Source: Antitrichia curtipendula
Lineage: Eukaryota > Streptophyta > Bryopsida > Hypnales > Leucodontaceae
Assembly (NCBI GenBank): GCA_951230915.1
Contig: OX579639.1
Span: 24,676,001-24,740,000, forward strand
Length of the DNA stretch: 64,000 bases
Direction: 5' to 3'
Shown here: positions 1-13,002 of the stretch, in pieces
How the letters are laid out: every line of letters starts with the position of its first letter
Numbering within the stretch: the first letter of the stretch is position 1
The notes under the pieces: generated by a model
The model's input: only the letters and a program-made list of their open reading frames with translations
Told to the model about the DNA's origin: nothing
Database searches by the model: none
Translations under genes and position numbers: made by a program

Positions 1-18
1 CACCTCGAGTCAAGGTGA
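1..18. repeat. Partial type-A palindromic site at the window edge
   Basis: The first bases read CACCTCGAGTCAAGGTGA, matching the core of the odd-centred palindrome (half-site TTCACCTCGA) that is arrayed at 11280-12850 upstream of the first DUF7869-like gene. It suggests that the element owning that gene begins to the left of this window and that sites occur at both ends of an ~11-kb non-coding spacer, as in the second element (39193-39760 and 48794-49587). Confidence 0.6.
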
Positions 19-437
19 TTTGAGTTTGGAATACTTGTTCTAGATATAGAATAGAAGAAGGGAAAAATCATTTTATGTAAGGGAAAGACTAACATCCATT
101 AAAATCGCTCACCTCTAACTTCACAAATGAAGATATATAGCCAAAATCCAACGGAAGTCTTCTAGAAATTTGGATGTCGTACACGCTGCAAACAATCAAA
201 CCACATGCTGAAGTGAGATTGACATTCCTCAAAAACTAGTGACACCTCCACAATGTTACAATAGTTACAGCCTCAAGAACTGAAAGCATTGGAAAGCTAA
301 TAATTAGAACTACTCATTGGAACCTAATTCTGAACTCTGGCTTTAAAACTGCTCATTTGAACTCTGCCTAAAGAGCTCACAAAGAATCAACAATGACTCA
401 AATGCCTGTAAAGGTCACAAATAATCAACAAATAATG
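19..437. other. Non-coding stretch, no gene recognised
   Basis: AT-rich sequence without a supportable reading frame. Its right part contains looser, diverged versions of the 29-bp unit that becomes a clean array from about 438. Confidence 0.5.
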
Positions 438-655
438 AACGATGACTGCAAAGCTCACAAAGAATCAACGATGACTGCAAAGCTCACAAAGAATCAACGA
501 TGACTGCAAAGCTCACAAAGAATCAACGATGACTGCAAAGCTCACAAAGAATCAACGATGACTGCAAAGCTCACAAAGAATCAACGATGACTGCAAAGCT
601 CACAAAGAATCAACGATGACTGCAAAGCTCACAAAGAATCAACGATGACTGCAAA
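438..655. repeat. 29-bp tandem array, about 7.5 near-identical copies
   Basis: The unit contains GATGACTGCAAAGCTCACAA and recurs every 29 bp from about 441 to 655 with almost no change between copies. More diverged versions lie just upstream (about 385-440). The homogeneity indicates recent expansion or homogenisation. There are no unique spacers, so it is a simple minisatellite. Confidence 0.9.
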
Positions 656-2218
656 GGCAACATGGTATACTCACGGTCCTAAACCCTCAAGTGTTCACAA
701 CGATTCCCTCAAAATTGATAAAGTGCCTCGGAAATCATTAAAATGCACAATGAGCTTCCTCGAATTTCAAATTCATAAACATGTTGGTTTAGGGTCTTCC
801 TCCAGCTCGAAATCCATGAACATCTTGATCAGTCAATCACTGAGTCGATGCAGCTAAACATAAATATCCTCAATCAAGGAAAAAATTGAACATCCTTGAT
901 CACTGGATCGATGCAGCTACCAAATCGGAGCAATCGAACTAACCTCATCGGGGCAATCTAATCGGTTCAGGGTTGATCACTGGATCGATCTAACTAAGAA
1001 TTCGAAAACGAAATGATCGGAAACGGAAACAATCTGATCGGTCATCAGACAATCACAAGATGAACCTAGCTACGAATTAGTCAACTTACAATCTTAAAAG
1101 AATGAATGAAGATCCAGATCTCCAAGGAAGAGTACATAGAAGTCAGACCAGTTCAAAATTCAAAACCAGGAAGATAGAAAGTCTCTTTCGATTCCTTTGG
1201 CAATACAAGCTCATTCCAAAGCGCAAGGCTCAATTAACGCTGCCCTCCCACAGATCAATATGCTGATCTACATCAAGACAGCCAAAAAAAATTACAAGCA
1301 AAGACAGTCAAGATTCTCTCCTGCAAATCAGAATTTGGCGACCACCATCGATGAAACAAAAAGTCAATAAACAAGCCTAGCAAATCCTCACCGAAAATCC
1401 TGAAACGAAAATCCTCAACGAAATTCTTCACCGAAAATCCTCGACTGTTTCGGTCAAACCTGTACAATCATTTTCTCCATGATACGCTCGGATACTTCTT
1501 TTAATCAAGCAGTTGCGCCAACCGAGCGTGTCCTCTTGGTCTCCATGACGAATTGCAAAAAATATGTATCCATTCTAAGCCTCACGACCACAGCGAAATG
1601 TACACGGACCGGACCTGCTTTTGGTTCCAAAAATTAAGGACCTGCTTATCTACATCAGTAAGGATTTACTCTTGTTGGTGTCGTTTCTCCAAAATTAGGT
1701 AGCCGTTTGGCAAACCCAGAGAAGAGTAGGGTACGGGACCGCAAGACAAGAACCGCAAGACAAAAGTACGTAAGTCACAGGAGACTGAGTTTCCAAGTCT
1801 ACGTGACAATTTGCGATTCAGGAAGGCTACTCGGCAAGCTTTACAAATAGCCAAAATTTGCACAATTTGAGAACCACTCAGCACAGTTGCATCAAGTACC
1901 CTTGTAAAAAATACATTGACACTCACACGATATCCTGTCTCGGTCGCAGTTCGCTATGAAGATCGCATACCACGTTGCTGCCTTCTGCTGATATGATCAG
2001 CTCATATGATCGTTCCGAATTTGGGGTTTAGGGTTCACGAACACCAAAGTTCTTGTGGCGTCCATGACTCGAGTCCAAAACCGTCCCAAACACGCCAAAT
2101 CAGAGCCGACAGACTACAGGAGCAGATCTAGATCAGAAGCAAAGCAGTAAGAACGACGAAGTTAAGAAAAATCACCTGACTGCTTGCGCTCTTTGACGTG
2201 GTTGCAGGGACGTCCGTG
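656..2218. other. Non-coding stretch with short internal repeats
   Basis: No convincing gene. Short motifs recur, such as CACTGGATCGATGCAGCTA-like and GATCGG/CAATC words at 870-1060 and CACCGAAAATCCT-like words at 1388-1440. This looks like decayed transposable-element sequence. The short frames here have no recognisable domains. Confidence 0.45.
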
Positions 2219-2520
2219 GATTTTTGCCGCAACAGGCGCCGAGCAACTCCACAATCTAGCTCAGTCCGGTATGCCTTTGTCGAATCCGCAACAGGGAACG
2301 AGACCTCGGTGGCAACACCACTCACAACAGGGAACGAGACCTTGGTGGCAGAACTCAAAAAAAAACTCGGATTTTTGCCGCAACAGGCGCCGAGCAGCTC
2401 CACAATCTAGCTCAGTCCGGTATGCCTTCGTCGAATCCGCAACAGGGAACGAGACCTCGGTGGCAGCACCACTCACAACAGGGAACGAGACCTTGGTGGC
2501 AGAACTAAAAAAAACCTTGG
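2219..2520. repeat. 151-bp direct tandem duplication
   Basis: A block beginning GATTTTTGCCGCAACAGGCG at 2219 begins again at 2370, with near-identity through the following CCGCAACAGGGAACGAGACC segments. Each 151-bp block also holds two internal copies of an ACAGGGAACGAGACCT-type word about 45 bp apart. The frames over this block are products of the repetition, not evidence of a gene. Confidence 0.85.
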
Positions 2521-2692
2521 TACACAGAAGCGCTCGCACAGAGGAACAAGCCGACCACATCGAGCACGGAGGAACAAGCTGACCACATCGAGCACAACGA
2601 ACAAGCGGAAGCTCGGGAAACCAAACCCCAAAAATCCTAGCCAAAAAAGATAAGGCCCCTACTAAAATCCGGACCCCAATTATACCCGGAAC

Positions 2693-2770
2693 CAGGCATC
2701 CTACCCGACCCAGGCCCCCTACCCGACCCAGGCCCCCTACCCGACCTAGGCCCCCTACCCAACCCAGGCC
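2693..2770. repeat. C-rich minisatellite, ~18-bp unit
   Basis: Four imperfect tandem copies of a unit like CCCCCTACCCGACCCAGG. It is strongly C-rich on the plus strand and lies next to the 151-bp duplication. Confidence 0.85.
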
Positions 2771-3165
2771 GTGAAAACTGAATTTTGGAGAGGTTTAAAT
2801 ATTTATTTTCTTAATTTTCCTTGAAAGACAATAAGAAATGACATCTAACCCAAGTTGTTTCATATTATTTGGAGGTTTGTGGAATTAGGTAAGAAATTTT
2901 GAAGTTGAAATGCCATACGGCTCTAAAAGCGACCACCTCCTAAAATGTACAGTTTCTGTACATTTTGGTACATTAAAGAAAGCAAAATGTACCTTTGTGT
3001 CATGTTCAGTTCAAAATGCTTAATCATAGTGCAAGCCTCCTCCCTTAGTGGACAACAAACATACACTTTAAACGTTTAACGCCAAACAGGTGACAAAAAA
3101 GAAATCATGCTTTTCGGTACTTTGTGACATCATCTACTTTTAAAAAATTCATACCTCAAAACAGG

Positions 3166-3900
3166 CTGTTTGTTTTGTTTTATTTTGTTTGTTTGTTTGT
3201 CACGTTGAAATCTCCCGGAGCGTGCATCCCCCGGGGGCGTGCTTTGTATTGTTGGAAAGCCCTCGACTAGGAGGGGTGCACGGGCTTTGTTTCGTGGCGT
3301 TTGGACTTATGGTGCAAAAGTTATTGAATTTCAAAAAAATTATGGATCAAAAAATTACTAAATTATGCTAAATTAAAAAAAATTTGAACTGTGTGCCAAA
3401 TTATGATGTTCTTGGTAGCATTGGAAAGCCCTCGACAAGGATGGCTTGGTTTTGTGGCGTTTGGATCTACGAAGGAAAAATTATTGAATTTCAAAGTTCT
3501 TTTTGAATTAAAAAATTAAAAAATTACTTTTTGGGTGTGGCAACAACATAGGGCACACTTTGCTTTGTGGAGTTTGGACCTAGGGTGGTAAAATTATGGA
3601 TTTCTGAGTTTTTTTTGGTTTTAAATATAGCTTTTACTTTTGTTTTTATTGTGCTAGCGGTATAAGTCCATACTTTAAGTTTGGCTGTTTGTTTTGATTG
3701 TTTTGTTTTGTTTGTTTGTTTGTTACATTGAGATCTTCCGGACCGTGTGTTCCCCAAAGGCGTGCTTGGTATTGTCAAAAAGTCCTTGGCTAGGAGGGGT
3801 GCACGGGCTGCGTTTTGTGGCATTTGGACTTGCAATGTGAAAGTTATTGAATTTCGAAGTATTTATTGAATAAAAAAAATAAAAAAATATTGTTACTTTT
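3166..3900 (+). repeat. Dispersed repeat family, direct copies
   Basis: Two similar modules (about 3166-3370 and 3690-3900) each begin with a TTTGTTTGTTTG run, then GAAATCTCCCGGA/GAGATCTTCCGGA, GGCGTGCTT, an AAGCCCTCGAC/AAGTCCTTGGC word and GGAGGGGTGCACGGGCT. A third, shorter relative lies at 3410-3560. The same family appears inverted at 8440-9420. It is probably a non-autonomous element; no ends or target duplications could be fixed. Confidence 0.7.
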
Positions 3901-3936
3901 ATTTTTTGGATTGTGGCAATGGCTCAGGGCATGCTA

Positions 3937-3937
<1 letters not shown>

Positions 3938-3967
<30 letters not shown>
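3938..3967. repeat. (TA)n microsatellite
   Basis: An uninterrupted alternating TA run of about 30 bases. Confidence 0.95.
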
Positions 3968-3968
<1 letters not shown>

Positions 3969-6357
3969 TCAATTCAATGTGAATGATTTTAATCATTCTA
4001 TTCAAAATGTTGTGCAACGGTACTCATTTAACCCCTAAATGCCCAAGGCACCCGAATCTGGTGTTTGCAAAACTTTGAAGTAAAATAAAACCTAACCAAG
4101 TTGTTATTTTTAGTAATTTATATTTTTTTGAAGTTCTTCTTGAGGTCTAATTTTAGTACCAAAAATCCAATCTTGAAAATAAATGATAGTGATTTTTCTA
4201 TTCAAGTTTCTGTACTAGGGTACCCATTGCAATCTTGACTTCCCGGAGTGTTGAGAGCTCTTGGAAATGAGCCTCGAATACACTAGATCTTGGACAAAAA
4301 ATCACATTCAAAATTCATTTAAAAAAATTGTGGAGTAGATTTTAAGAAGCCATAAATTGATTGGGGTTATACAAGTTAGGCCCTTTAATCTCATATTTTT
4401 TTTATCACCAACTTTTTAGATTTGACTCATGTAAAGAAGATTGAAATATTTTTGTAATTTTAGCACCCTCATGGTCAAACAGTATAATCTTTCACTCCAT
4501 AAGTGATATTGTTGTGTTTTCTTTTCCTATGAGATCTCTAACATGCCTAGTTTGAATTTATACGTTTACAATTCCAAAAAAATTGATATAACTTTTCAAA
4601 ATGTTGGCATTTTGTAAAATTAAAAAATTAAATTAAAACATTAAAAAATTAAAAATTAAAAAATTAAAAAATTAAAAAATTAAAAAATTAAAAAATTAAA
4701 AAATTAAAAAATTAAAAAATTTGTAGTTTATAAATGGACATTTCATATTTCATGTTAATTAGGTGTTCCATTGTATTCCACTAAAATAATTCAGATTTTG
4801 TGACACTTCTCCTTTATAGGCTTTACAAATATTTTTAATGTTTGACACACCAAATCAATCGTGCAGTACACAAGTAAAAGTATGTGTGGTAGAAATTTAA
4901 AAAACTTCTCCCACGTGTTTAGCAAGATCTTTGCATTTAAAGTAAAGAACGCCAATTGTTTTGGCACCTTCCGTGATTTGATTTTGTTACTTTGAATCTA
5001 TTTATCTAAAATACCACAGCTCTAATAGGTATTGAATAAAAAAATTGTGTTGAAGACGTCAATTGAGGGTCACTTTATATTTTTGTTTTAAAAGCACACT
5101 TCATTTTAATTTTGCAAGAAATTGAAATGTTGAAGCAAATACTCCATATGAAATACCACAATCAAGGAAAAAATGAACTCTTCAGTACTTGACTGTAAGA
5201 TGGAATTTAAATACACTAATTGCAACAATGACATTGTTTTAGCTAGCAACCCTACCCACGTGCAACTTCTTTTCTTACAAAAATGTAAAAGTGGAGTTCA
5301 ATAAAGAACCATGAGTTATTTTTGAAGAAAATGATGAGATTGCTTGATAAATAAAACACTCCATAACTTTTTCATCACTAGTCCAAAAATAATGAAATGA
5401 ATGAAGTTCTTTGATACCCACAATAGTACAGAGTATTTTTGATGAGAAAGGTAAACTTCTCAATTTATAATTTTAGTTTTTGTGATTTTTTTGGGTGACC
5501 AAAAAATTGATCGATTCTCTTAGCGAGGCATACCTTCAGGTAGAAAGCACTCATTGTAATAAAAAGGCTATTAGATCCCAAAAAATTAATAGGAGACAAT
5601 TTTGGCATAACGATTGTTTTTTTTAAAGAATCTTTGTTCTGATTATTGGGTATGCCTTAAAACATGAATTTTTTTGGTAGTGCTTTGTTTTTTACTTACG
5701 GCTATTCGACATAATACAACACTCAATAATGATGTTAAGTTTCTAAGTTTGAATAAATTAAACCAAAATGTAGTTGTAAGCACTCATTCAGTCATCCATA
5801 TTAATGGTTCTTCAATTCATCCAATTGAGGGGTATTTCAGATGAATAAGCAACAATTTCTGTTAGAATATTCCAATAAGAACCTGCATGAGCACCTCAAT
5901 AACGTCCAATACTAGCTCCTATTACTAGGGTTTGAACCTATATATCTACCTCAGTCATATATATTTAGAATAGGAAAAATTCAAATGCAAACTTTTGATG
6001 GCCTCTTGTACATATTTATATTAGACATTTGTTGGCACTAATGACTGCTGGGTAGAACCTCATTTTCAAAAAGTTTAAGAATGTCTAGTTCATGTTTTAT
6101 TGTTATGAATGTGTTTACTGTTACTTCCCAGAAATTGAAAACATTGACCAACACTGTCTATCTCTTTGAGGTGTTCTATTCAAACAATTAGTATGCATAA
6201 AATTGTAGAAAGTAATTTTAATTTTCCGAAGTTGGACCTATTGCAATGCTTGCTATATTAATCAAATATTAAAAATCTATAACAAAGTGGAATTGAAATA
6301 AATACCCTAAACTACCTAAAGTGTCATAACTCATAAGAATTGGAAGGTAAGGAAAAT
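3968..6357. other. AT-rich non-coding spacer
   Basis: No supportable gene; only short frames with low-complexity translation. Phrases such as a GATGGAATTTAAATAC-like word (about 5200) and TAGTCCAAAAATAATGAA (about 5381) have relatives in the spacer of the second DUF7869-type locus (about 43920 and 47130). The two long spacers may therefore be diverged relatives. Confidence 0.45.
4617..4720. repeat. (TTAAAAAA)n simple repeat
   Basis: A run of ATTAAAAA-type units of about 100 bp, with slight irregularity in the first 40 bp. Confidence 0.9.
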
Positions 6358-6610
6358 ATAACTACCTTCAGTCCAAAAAATGGGGAGGGAAAGAAATTGT
6401 AAACTACCTTAATCACCAAAAGAATGGGAAGGGAAAGAAATTGTAAACTACCTTAATCACCAAAAGAATGGGAAGGGAAAGAAATTGTAAACTACCTTAA
6501 TCACCAAAAAAATGGGAAGGGACAAAAATCAAAAACTACGTTCAGCCCCAAAGAATGGGAAGGAAAAATAACCATAAACTACTTTTAACTCAAAAAAAAT
6601 GGGAAAGGAA
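6358..6610. repeat. 44-bp tandem repeat, 5-6 copies
   Basis: A unit with AAACTACCTTAATCACC followed by GAATGGGAAGGGAAAG repeats every 44 bp. The central copies are nearly identical and both ends are degenerate. Confidence 0.85.
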
Positions 6611-8439
6611 GAGCTCTCCAAAAGTCATGCCAAAATTGCTTGCAAACCAAATAAATTAGAATGTGAAAAGAACTCTTTAGGCAATATCGGCCAAGAAAAA
6701 TGGAAAAAATAATAAATGGTAAACTTACGTAACCTAAATAAATGGGGAGGTAGAAAATTGTAAAGGAGTAAGAACTTCAAACTGGTTGCAACAAAATTCT
6801 GGTGTTTTTTCATTCACTACTTGGCTAGCACTTCCTAAATTTGTAACCGGCCAGTTCAAACAACATCAGTAGAAGAACCTTGGAATTTGCACTCAAAGTT
6901 AGAAAATTTAAACTGATACTGTAAGCAGGCTTAAAAAATTAAAAGCCACAGACACAAATCATGTACTGTCTAGTATAATATGTGAATACTACAGTATGCA
7001 ACACAATATGCACTACAGTATGTGAATACTACAATATGCACAGGAATCCTCAAACCAGTTTAGTTGCACCCAAAATCCTAACCGCCCTAAAGTTGGCACG
7101 TCGCTAAGGAACAGATACTATTGGGCAAAATCGCCCATCTAAATTTGACCAATACCAATATTTCTTCTTACCCTGAACAGATCAGCAGTCCTATAGTTTG
7201 AACATAGTAATAATAAATTTCTAGCATCTATATCTTGTATCCTACATGTGGTACAATTTTTAAAATATGTGGTAGTACTTACCTATATATCTTACTTATA
7301 ATTAGAGTGCATATGATTTAGTGCACCATTTATTAGCTCTAAGTTATTACTAAATTATAGATGTTGTGAATTAATTTTGGAAATTGCATTTATTGGGAAA
7401 GTGGTTAAGGATAAATTTTTTAGCACATTATACTAGTTGAACTCTAGTAACCTAATATACTCTTTCAACATACAAAATTATAAAAAATATGAATTGAATT
7501 TTCAATTGTTATAAATTATTGAATTACTTAGTTTGAATTTATAGACTTCTCAACCTTGATATAATTTTTAATACTACAAAATTACAGTCTTCATTTTTTT
7601 CTCTTATGATCAATTAAATTAATGTTATATTTTATGCTAAAAATATCCTATTAAAAAAATTAGAATTATGATTAGTAATGTACGTATTGGATAGATTGAA
7701 TACAAAATAATCCCCAAATAATTACATTGTTTTTGTAAATTCCAATGTATTAAAAAATCACCTTGAGTCATATTTTTATCTTTAGCTTTTATCTAATCTT
7801 ACAATTTGGAAATAATTAAATATTAAATAAAGATGTGCCACCCTTTATCTTCACTTACAATATTAGTCTCATTACATTGGAAAGGCATAGATATAAATAT
7901 ATATTTAAAATAGTTACTTCGATGTATTGAGAAGTACAAATCAGTACCACTAACTTTGTGCGCTCTACTTTAACTAAAGAAATTGATTGACTCACAAGCA
8001 AATACAAGCATGTCATTTTTATATGGTTTGAGACATATTACAACGTAATATTCTAACATCAGAAAGGATAAAGTAAAGAGTATTCATTTATAAATTTGGT
8101 GAATCTCTTATCGTGTGTGGTAAGTTTTCATTTACAATATAAAATGTTTTTTTATGCATGATTTTTGGCTAGTTAGTTGACTAGTTTCACTAAGAAAAAA
8201 CTTTGATTTACTTTATTCAAAATGATCAAATCACTATTATTTCTTAAAACTAATATTGAATTTCACCTAAGTATGTATCACTTACTCTTGATATTTATTC
8301 CAGTCAATAAATATCACTTTAGTGTGATCCAAGTATCACATGAGTATTGAGGAAGTAGTTTGCTTCTTTTCTAGAATAATTCCTATAAAATCGCTCTGAG
8401 TGCCCTTCTTTAGTTTTAACTAGTGTAGCCCTGTGTCGT
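6611..8439. other. AT-rich non-coding spacer
   Basis: No gene seen on either strand. A small local duplication of a CAGTATGTGAATACTACA word occurs at about 6985-7035. Confidence 0.5.
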
Positions 8440-9420
8440 TGCCACGGCCTAAACAAAAGGAAGAGTCATTTTTAAAACCAAAAATAACTCAATACGCTCG
8501 ATTTTTTCTACTATAGCTTAAAATGCCACAAAACAAAGCTTCTGCACCCCTCCTTGTCAAGGGCTTTCCAATAGTACAAAGAATGTGACAAATTGACACA
8601 CGGTTCAATAGATACATAATTTAGCATAATTTAGTAGTTTTTAAGATCCCAAAATAACTTAAAAATACACAACTTTTAAACCATAGGTCCAAACACCACA
8701 AAAGAAAGTCCTTGCAACCCTAAACTCGCCGAGAGCTTTCAGACGGTACCAAGAATGCGACCAAAATCAAAGTAAAAGTATTTTCCTAATTTTTTGACCC
8801 AAAGTAAAAGTCACTTTTCAAACCAAAGAAAAATAAAAAATCTAAAACTTCTCCACCGTAGGTCTAAACGCCACAAAACAAAGTTTTAGCACCCCTCCAT
8901 GCCCAGGGCTTTTCAACAGTACCAACAACGTAACAAATTGACACACACTTCACTGGATACATAATTTAGTATAATTTAGTAGTTTTTAAGAATCCAAAAG
9001 AATTCTTAAATCCATAACTTCTCCACCGTGAGTCCAAACCCCACAAAACTGGTGCCGGTGCACCCCTCCTCGCTGAGGACTTTCTGACGGGACAAAGCAG
9101 AGCATTGGGGGACGCATGGTCTGGGCCTCTGGGAGATCTGAATGTGATATACAAGCAAAACAAACAAACAAACAAATTTAAAGTATGGATAGATACTACT
9201 TTGCCTTGTGTTGTTGTTACATTCAAAGTAAAAGCAAAACTAATTTTCTAATTTTGTGTTTTATATATACTTTGAATTTCAATATTTTTCACACCGTATA
9301 TGCAAGTGCCACAAAACAAAGCCCATGCACCCCTTGTCATAGAGTGCTTTCAAATGGTACCATAAACAGAATCAATGGAAACAAGATCCTTGAGATTTCA
9401 CTATAACAAACAAACAAACC
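8440..9420 (-). repeat. Dispersed repeat family, inverted multi-copy block
   Basis: At least four imperfect modules carry the reverse complement of the 3166-3900 family: CACAAAACAAAG, GCACCCCTCCT, a GGGCTTTC-like word and an AATTTAGTATAATTTAGTAG-like tail. Module starts are near 8530, 8700, 8870 and 9045, with a shorter relative near 9310. The block ends in CAAACAAACAAA-type runs. Apparent proteins here come from the repeats. Confidence 0.7.
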
Positions 9421-11279
9421 TAACCCAAACAAAACAAAACCAGTAGCCTCTTTTATGGTATGGATAGAGCGTTATTGCTCCAAAGTTTGTTGGCAATTCG
9501 AATTGTCATCCACTTTGGGAAGAAGAATATATGGCAAACAAATCCATATGAAGATAATTTCATCAATTTCCATTGATAATTTGCTCCAAATGTATTACCC
9601 AATGTAAGATTATCGGAACCTTCATTTGAGCACTGGATCCAATTTCATTGGATGTGTTTTAAATAGCCGAATGTAATGAGGTTGGGTGGGATGAGCTATG
9701 CAAAGGGTAGGCCTTGGCCATGTCAGATGCATAATGTGCGGATTATCGGATCCTGCTAAAAGTATGTTCATGTGGATCTGACTCCTGAACTTCATATTCT
9801 TGAAATTCCTTGAGAGGACTGTTTTCATAAATGCACTTAGGTGAATGTGACCTTTTCCCACTCTGCCGCCTACCTGCAAGCTTAGAGGCGGTGGAATAAA
9901 GTGACGGCAATATGAATGCCTTCGAAGTAGTAAATGGATTTAGATTTTGCAGGTGGAGAAGGACCTGTCATTCTTCCGTTGTAAGAGCTCTAGATTCGAG
10001 GAGAACCGTTTCGACTTTGGAAACGCACTTCCCTCCCAAAATTTTCCGCCTCAGTGACTATTGTTGCGTCCATTCCAAATTTTTTGACGAAGTTTGTTTG
10101 TCTGCTCCTGTGAGGTCTCTTTGCTCTAGCGCCTGAGGTGTACGAATATTGTTGCTTATGAGTGTTTGCGATTCAACTTTTCAAGACTGGAGGGCAAGTG
10201 GACGAGTCGGGGCAAGTGGGCAACTTTTTGAAGTCGTGCTGTGGCGCTCACTACAAGGTTCATATCGTGTTCAGCTTGCGGTTGAAGGAGTCAGACAATT
10301 TCCATGGAGGTATGACGTATCTCTTTCTTTTGAATTTGATCCTCATTGTGCCGTGCAATATGCTTTTCTTTTTTTGCTTGTGCGGACTCCACAGAAATGT
10401 CGGCCTACATCATTCATCTTGTCAACGGTTGTGATTTTGGTTTGTAATTCGTAATTATGATGTAACTCTTTTAGTTTTCTTCAATTTAGTGCAAGTGAAT
10501 GTTCAGTTGAGGAAAAATTAGGTAGCAATTGCATTAGGAAAAGCTATATCCAATTCTTGGATTTCTCGATTAGAATTTTTTTTTTCCCGGTGATTTTCAA
10601 TTGGTGCGGCCTTAGGATTTAGGTGTAGTATAGTAGTACCATCCGAGATAACAGAGGTAATACTAGTGGTACAGATTCTGCTCACATGCATTTGAGAATG
10701 TTTTGTGGAGACGACATTGGTGAAATGAAGTCCTTCAAGTTGTAGCTTAGTATGTAGAAGGTGAATTTCACTGTGCTAATCGTTGTAGTAGTAATGACAA
10801 AGTTTAGTGAATAAGAGAATCCTAAACCTTAAAAAGTAGGATCGAAAGTAGAATTGCTTTGCATGCGCTGCGTTGTTCAATTGAATCCCATTCGTCTTTC
10901 GGTTTTCTGAATTGCGATCTAGAATGCGTGAGGCAATTCACTGCAGATGTAGCTTGAGTAGCGAAAATTGTGCAATCGTAAGGGACAATTCTGTCTTCAA
11001 TCATAGTTCTTGCAACATGTTGGTCTCAGTTGTTGTCACTTGTACTTGTTCAAATGTCTTTGTATAAAAGAGATTTCAAGCGATTGACCAAATTTTTTGA
11101 ACTTCTGTGTTCACTGCTCTATTATGAACTCTGAAGATTATACGGAGGAGTTATAGGAGGCATGTGTCTACATTGAAATTGATGTTTTCAATTGTCTTAT
11201 TGATTGATAATTGCAAGCAAAATTGCAACCCATTATGATTCTTGTGAATATCACTTGAACAGTTGAACAAAGTTATGAA
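9421..11279. other. Non-coding stretch upstream of the palindrome array
   Basis: It contains slightly GC-richer sequence at 9900-10440 with short frames that show no domain and no consistent frame. It could be a decayed exon or leader of the downstream DUF7869-type locus, but nothing recognisable supports that. No tRNA or rRNA signature was seen. Confidence 0.4.
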
Positions 11280-11800
11280 TTAATCACCGTTCAAGGTGAA
11301 TATCTTTGACCCATAGATTTCAATTCACCTCGAGTCGAGGTGAATATCACTTGAACATAGTTATGAATCATCACCGTTCATGGTGATTATCTATGACACA
11401 TTGATCCCAATTCACCTCCACTCGAGGTGAATACCACGTGAACATGGTTATAAATTAATCACCGTTCAAGGTGATTATCTATGACACATTGTTCCCAATT
11501 CACCTCCACTCGAGGTGAATACCACGTGAACATAGTTATAAATTTATCACCGTTCAAGGTGAATATCTTTGCCACATTTCTTCCAATTCACCTCCAGTCG
11601 AGGTGAATATCCCTTGAACATAGTTATGAATTAATCATCGTTCAAGGTGAATATCTTTGACACATTGTTTTCAATTCACCTCCATTCGAGGTGAATATCA
11701 CTTGAACATAGTTATGAATCATGACCGTTCATGGTGATTATCTATGACACATTGTTCCCAATTCACCTCCACTCGAGGTGAATACCACGTGAATATATGG
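11280..11800. repeat. 88-bp tandem array of type-A palindromes
   Basis: Six 21-bp palindromes start at 11324, 11411, 11499, 11587, 11675 and 11762, a spacing of 87-88 bp. Half-site is TTCACCTCGA (or TTCACCTCCA), then one central base, then the inverse TCGAGGTGAA. The copy at 11324 is a perfect palindrome. Between them each unit holds a second, shorter dyad, TCACCgttcaaGGTGA. The array lies ~1.2 kb upstream of the DUF7869-like gene. Arrays like this often act as transposase or regulator binding sites; that role is inferred. Confidence 0.9.
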
Positions 11801-12004
11801 TTCTTATTCTCTACCCAAACTCTAAATATCATATACACATTGTATTTAATTTCCCTTTATTGAGTATGAATATTACTTTTATATGCTTCCAAGTGTACGT
11901 CCAGTATAGTTCAATATCACTTGTAGATATTAGTCAGACTACCTAGATTTGATGGGAATATATTTTAGAAAGTCCTGAACTCTCGTCCAGTCCACATGAA
12001 CATC

Positions 12005-12850
12005 AACAGAAGAGTTAGTCAATTTACCTCTATTCGAGGTGAATATCAATTGGATAGTTCGTCAGTTCCCCTCCAGTCCAGGTGAATATCAGGTGGATAG
12101 TTTGTCTAGTCACCTCCACTCGAGGTGAATATCAGGTGGATACTTTGTCAGTTCACCTCAATTCTAGATTTATATCAATTGGACTATTTTTCAATTCACC
12201 TTAACTCAAGGTGAAAAGCACTTCTAAAATGTACTCAGATTGCTTCCGTTTGTGAAGAATGCATCCTTTGTGTGGTTTGTAATTGCCCTCCAAATTGCCC
12301 TTCAAATTACTTGGGAATAGGTTTTTTCAATGAACTAAACTATATATGGGTCTGCAACTATGATGAGGCAACAATCAATGAGACAGTAGATTTACTTAAA
12401 TTCAATCTCGGTATATAAGAAAAGGTCATTTCGTCAATCACCTCCACTCGAGGTGAATATCAATTATAGATTGTGATCAACTTACCCGTATTTGCAAATT
12501 CTACATCTTGTATAGGGCTTGTAATTCACCTCCAAAGAAGGTGAATGTTACTTGATGACAATTTTTATTTATTTGTTGGTTGAGTTGAGAACAAATAGGT
12601 CATTTCTTAAATCACCTATATTCCATTTGAATATCACACCCTAATGAAAGTCGGATCTCCAATATTAGAGTTAAAATTTTTTGTGTAAGTTCTTGATTTA
12701 TCTTTATTCGAGGTGAATATGATTTGAATATTATTTTCAACTAATTGTGCTTGAAGTGAAAACGACATGATCAAATCATTTAATTTTGTTAGACTGCTGA
12801 TAGGATAGCACTTTCAGGAAGTATCTATTTCACCTTTACTCACCTTCATT
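12005..12850. repeat. Dispersed type-A palindromic sites
   Basis: Further degenerate copies of the 21-bp site occur without strict periodicity at about 12023, 12066, 12109, 12152, 12195, 12437 and 12525, with weaker ones near 12700 and 12830. They bring the site array to within ~150 bp of the gene start at 13003. The best preserved have TCACCTCCACTCGAGGTGAA as core. Confidence 0.8.
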
Positions 12851-13002
12851 GTAAGTGAGTTATTGTGACTACTAGTCTTTCTTACGACTTATGGAGTATA
12901 TCGTTGACTTGTTTCAAAAAGAAAACTCTATGCCAGTACAACGCTTATTTTTGTTTTGGTCAAATAGGCTATTGACATCGTCTTTCATATGATGAACAAA
13001 TC

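Noticed and set aside
438..655. CRISPR-like direct repeats
   Set aside because: Units are contiguous 29-bp repeats without unique spacers, and the setting is eukaryotic.
1273..1926. Minus-strand short frames near the left edge
   Set aside because: No domain, no start context, and located in repetitive sequence.
9912..10454. Possible small genes in GC-richer sequence
   Set aside because: Three overlapping short frames, no domain, no sequence relation to the matching region of the second locus.
11280..12850. CRISPR-like or tRNA-like reading of the palindrome array
   Set aside because: 88-bp units are similar along their whole length, the palindromes are double-stranded type sites, and no tRNA arms can be drawn.
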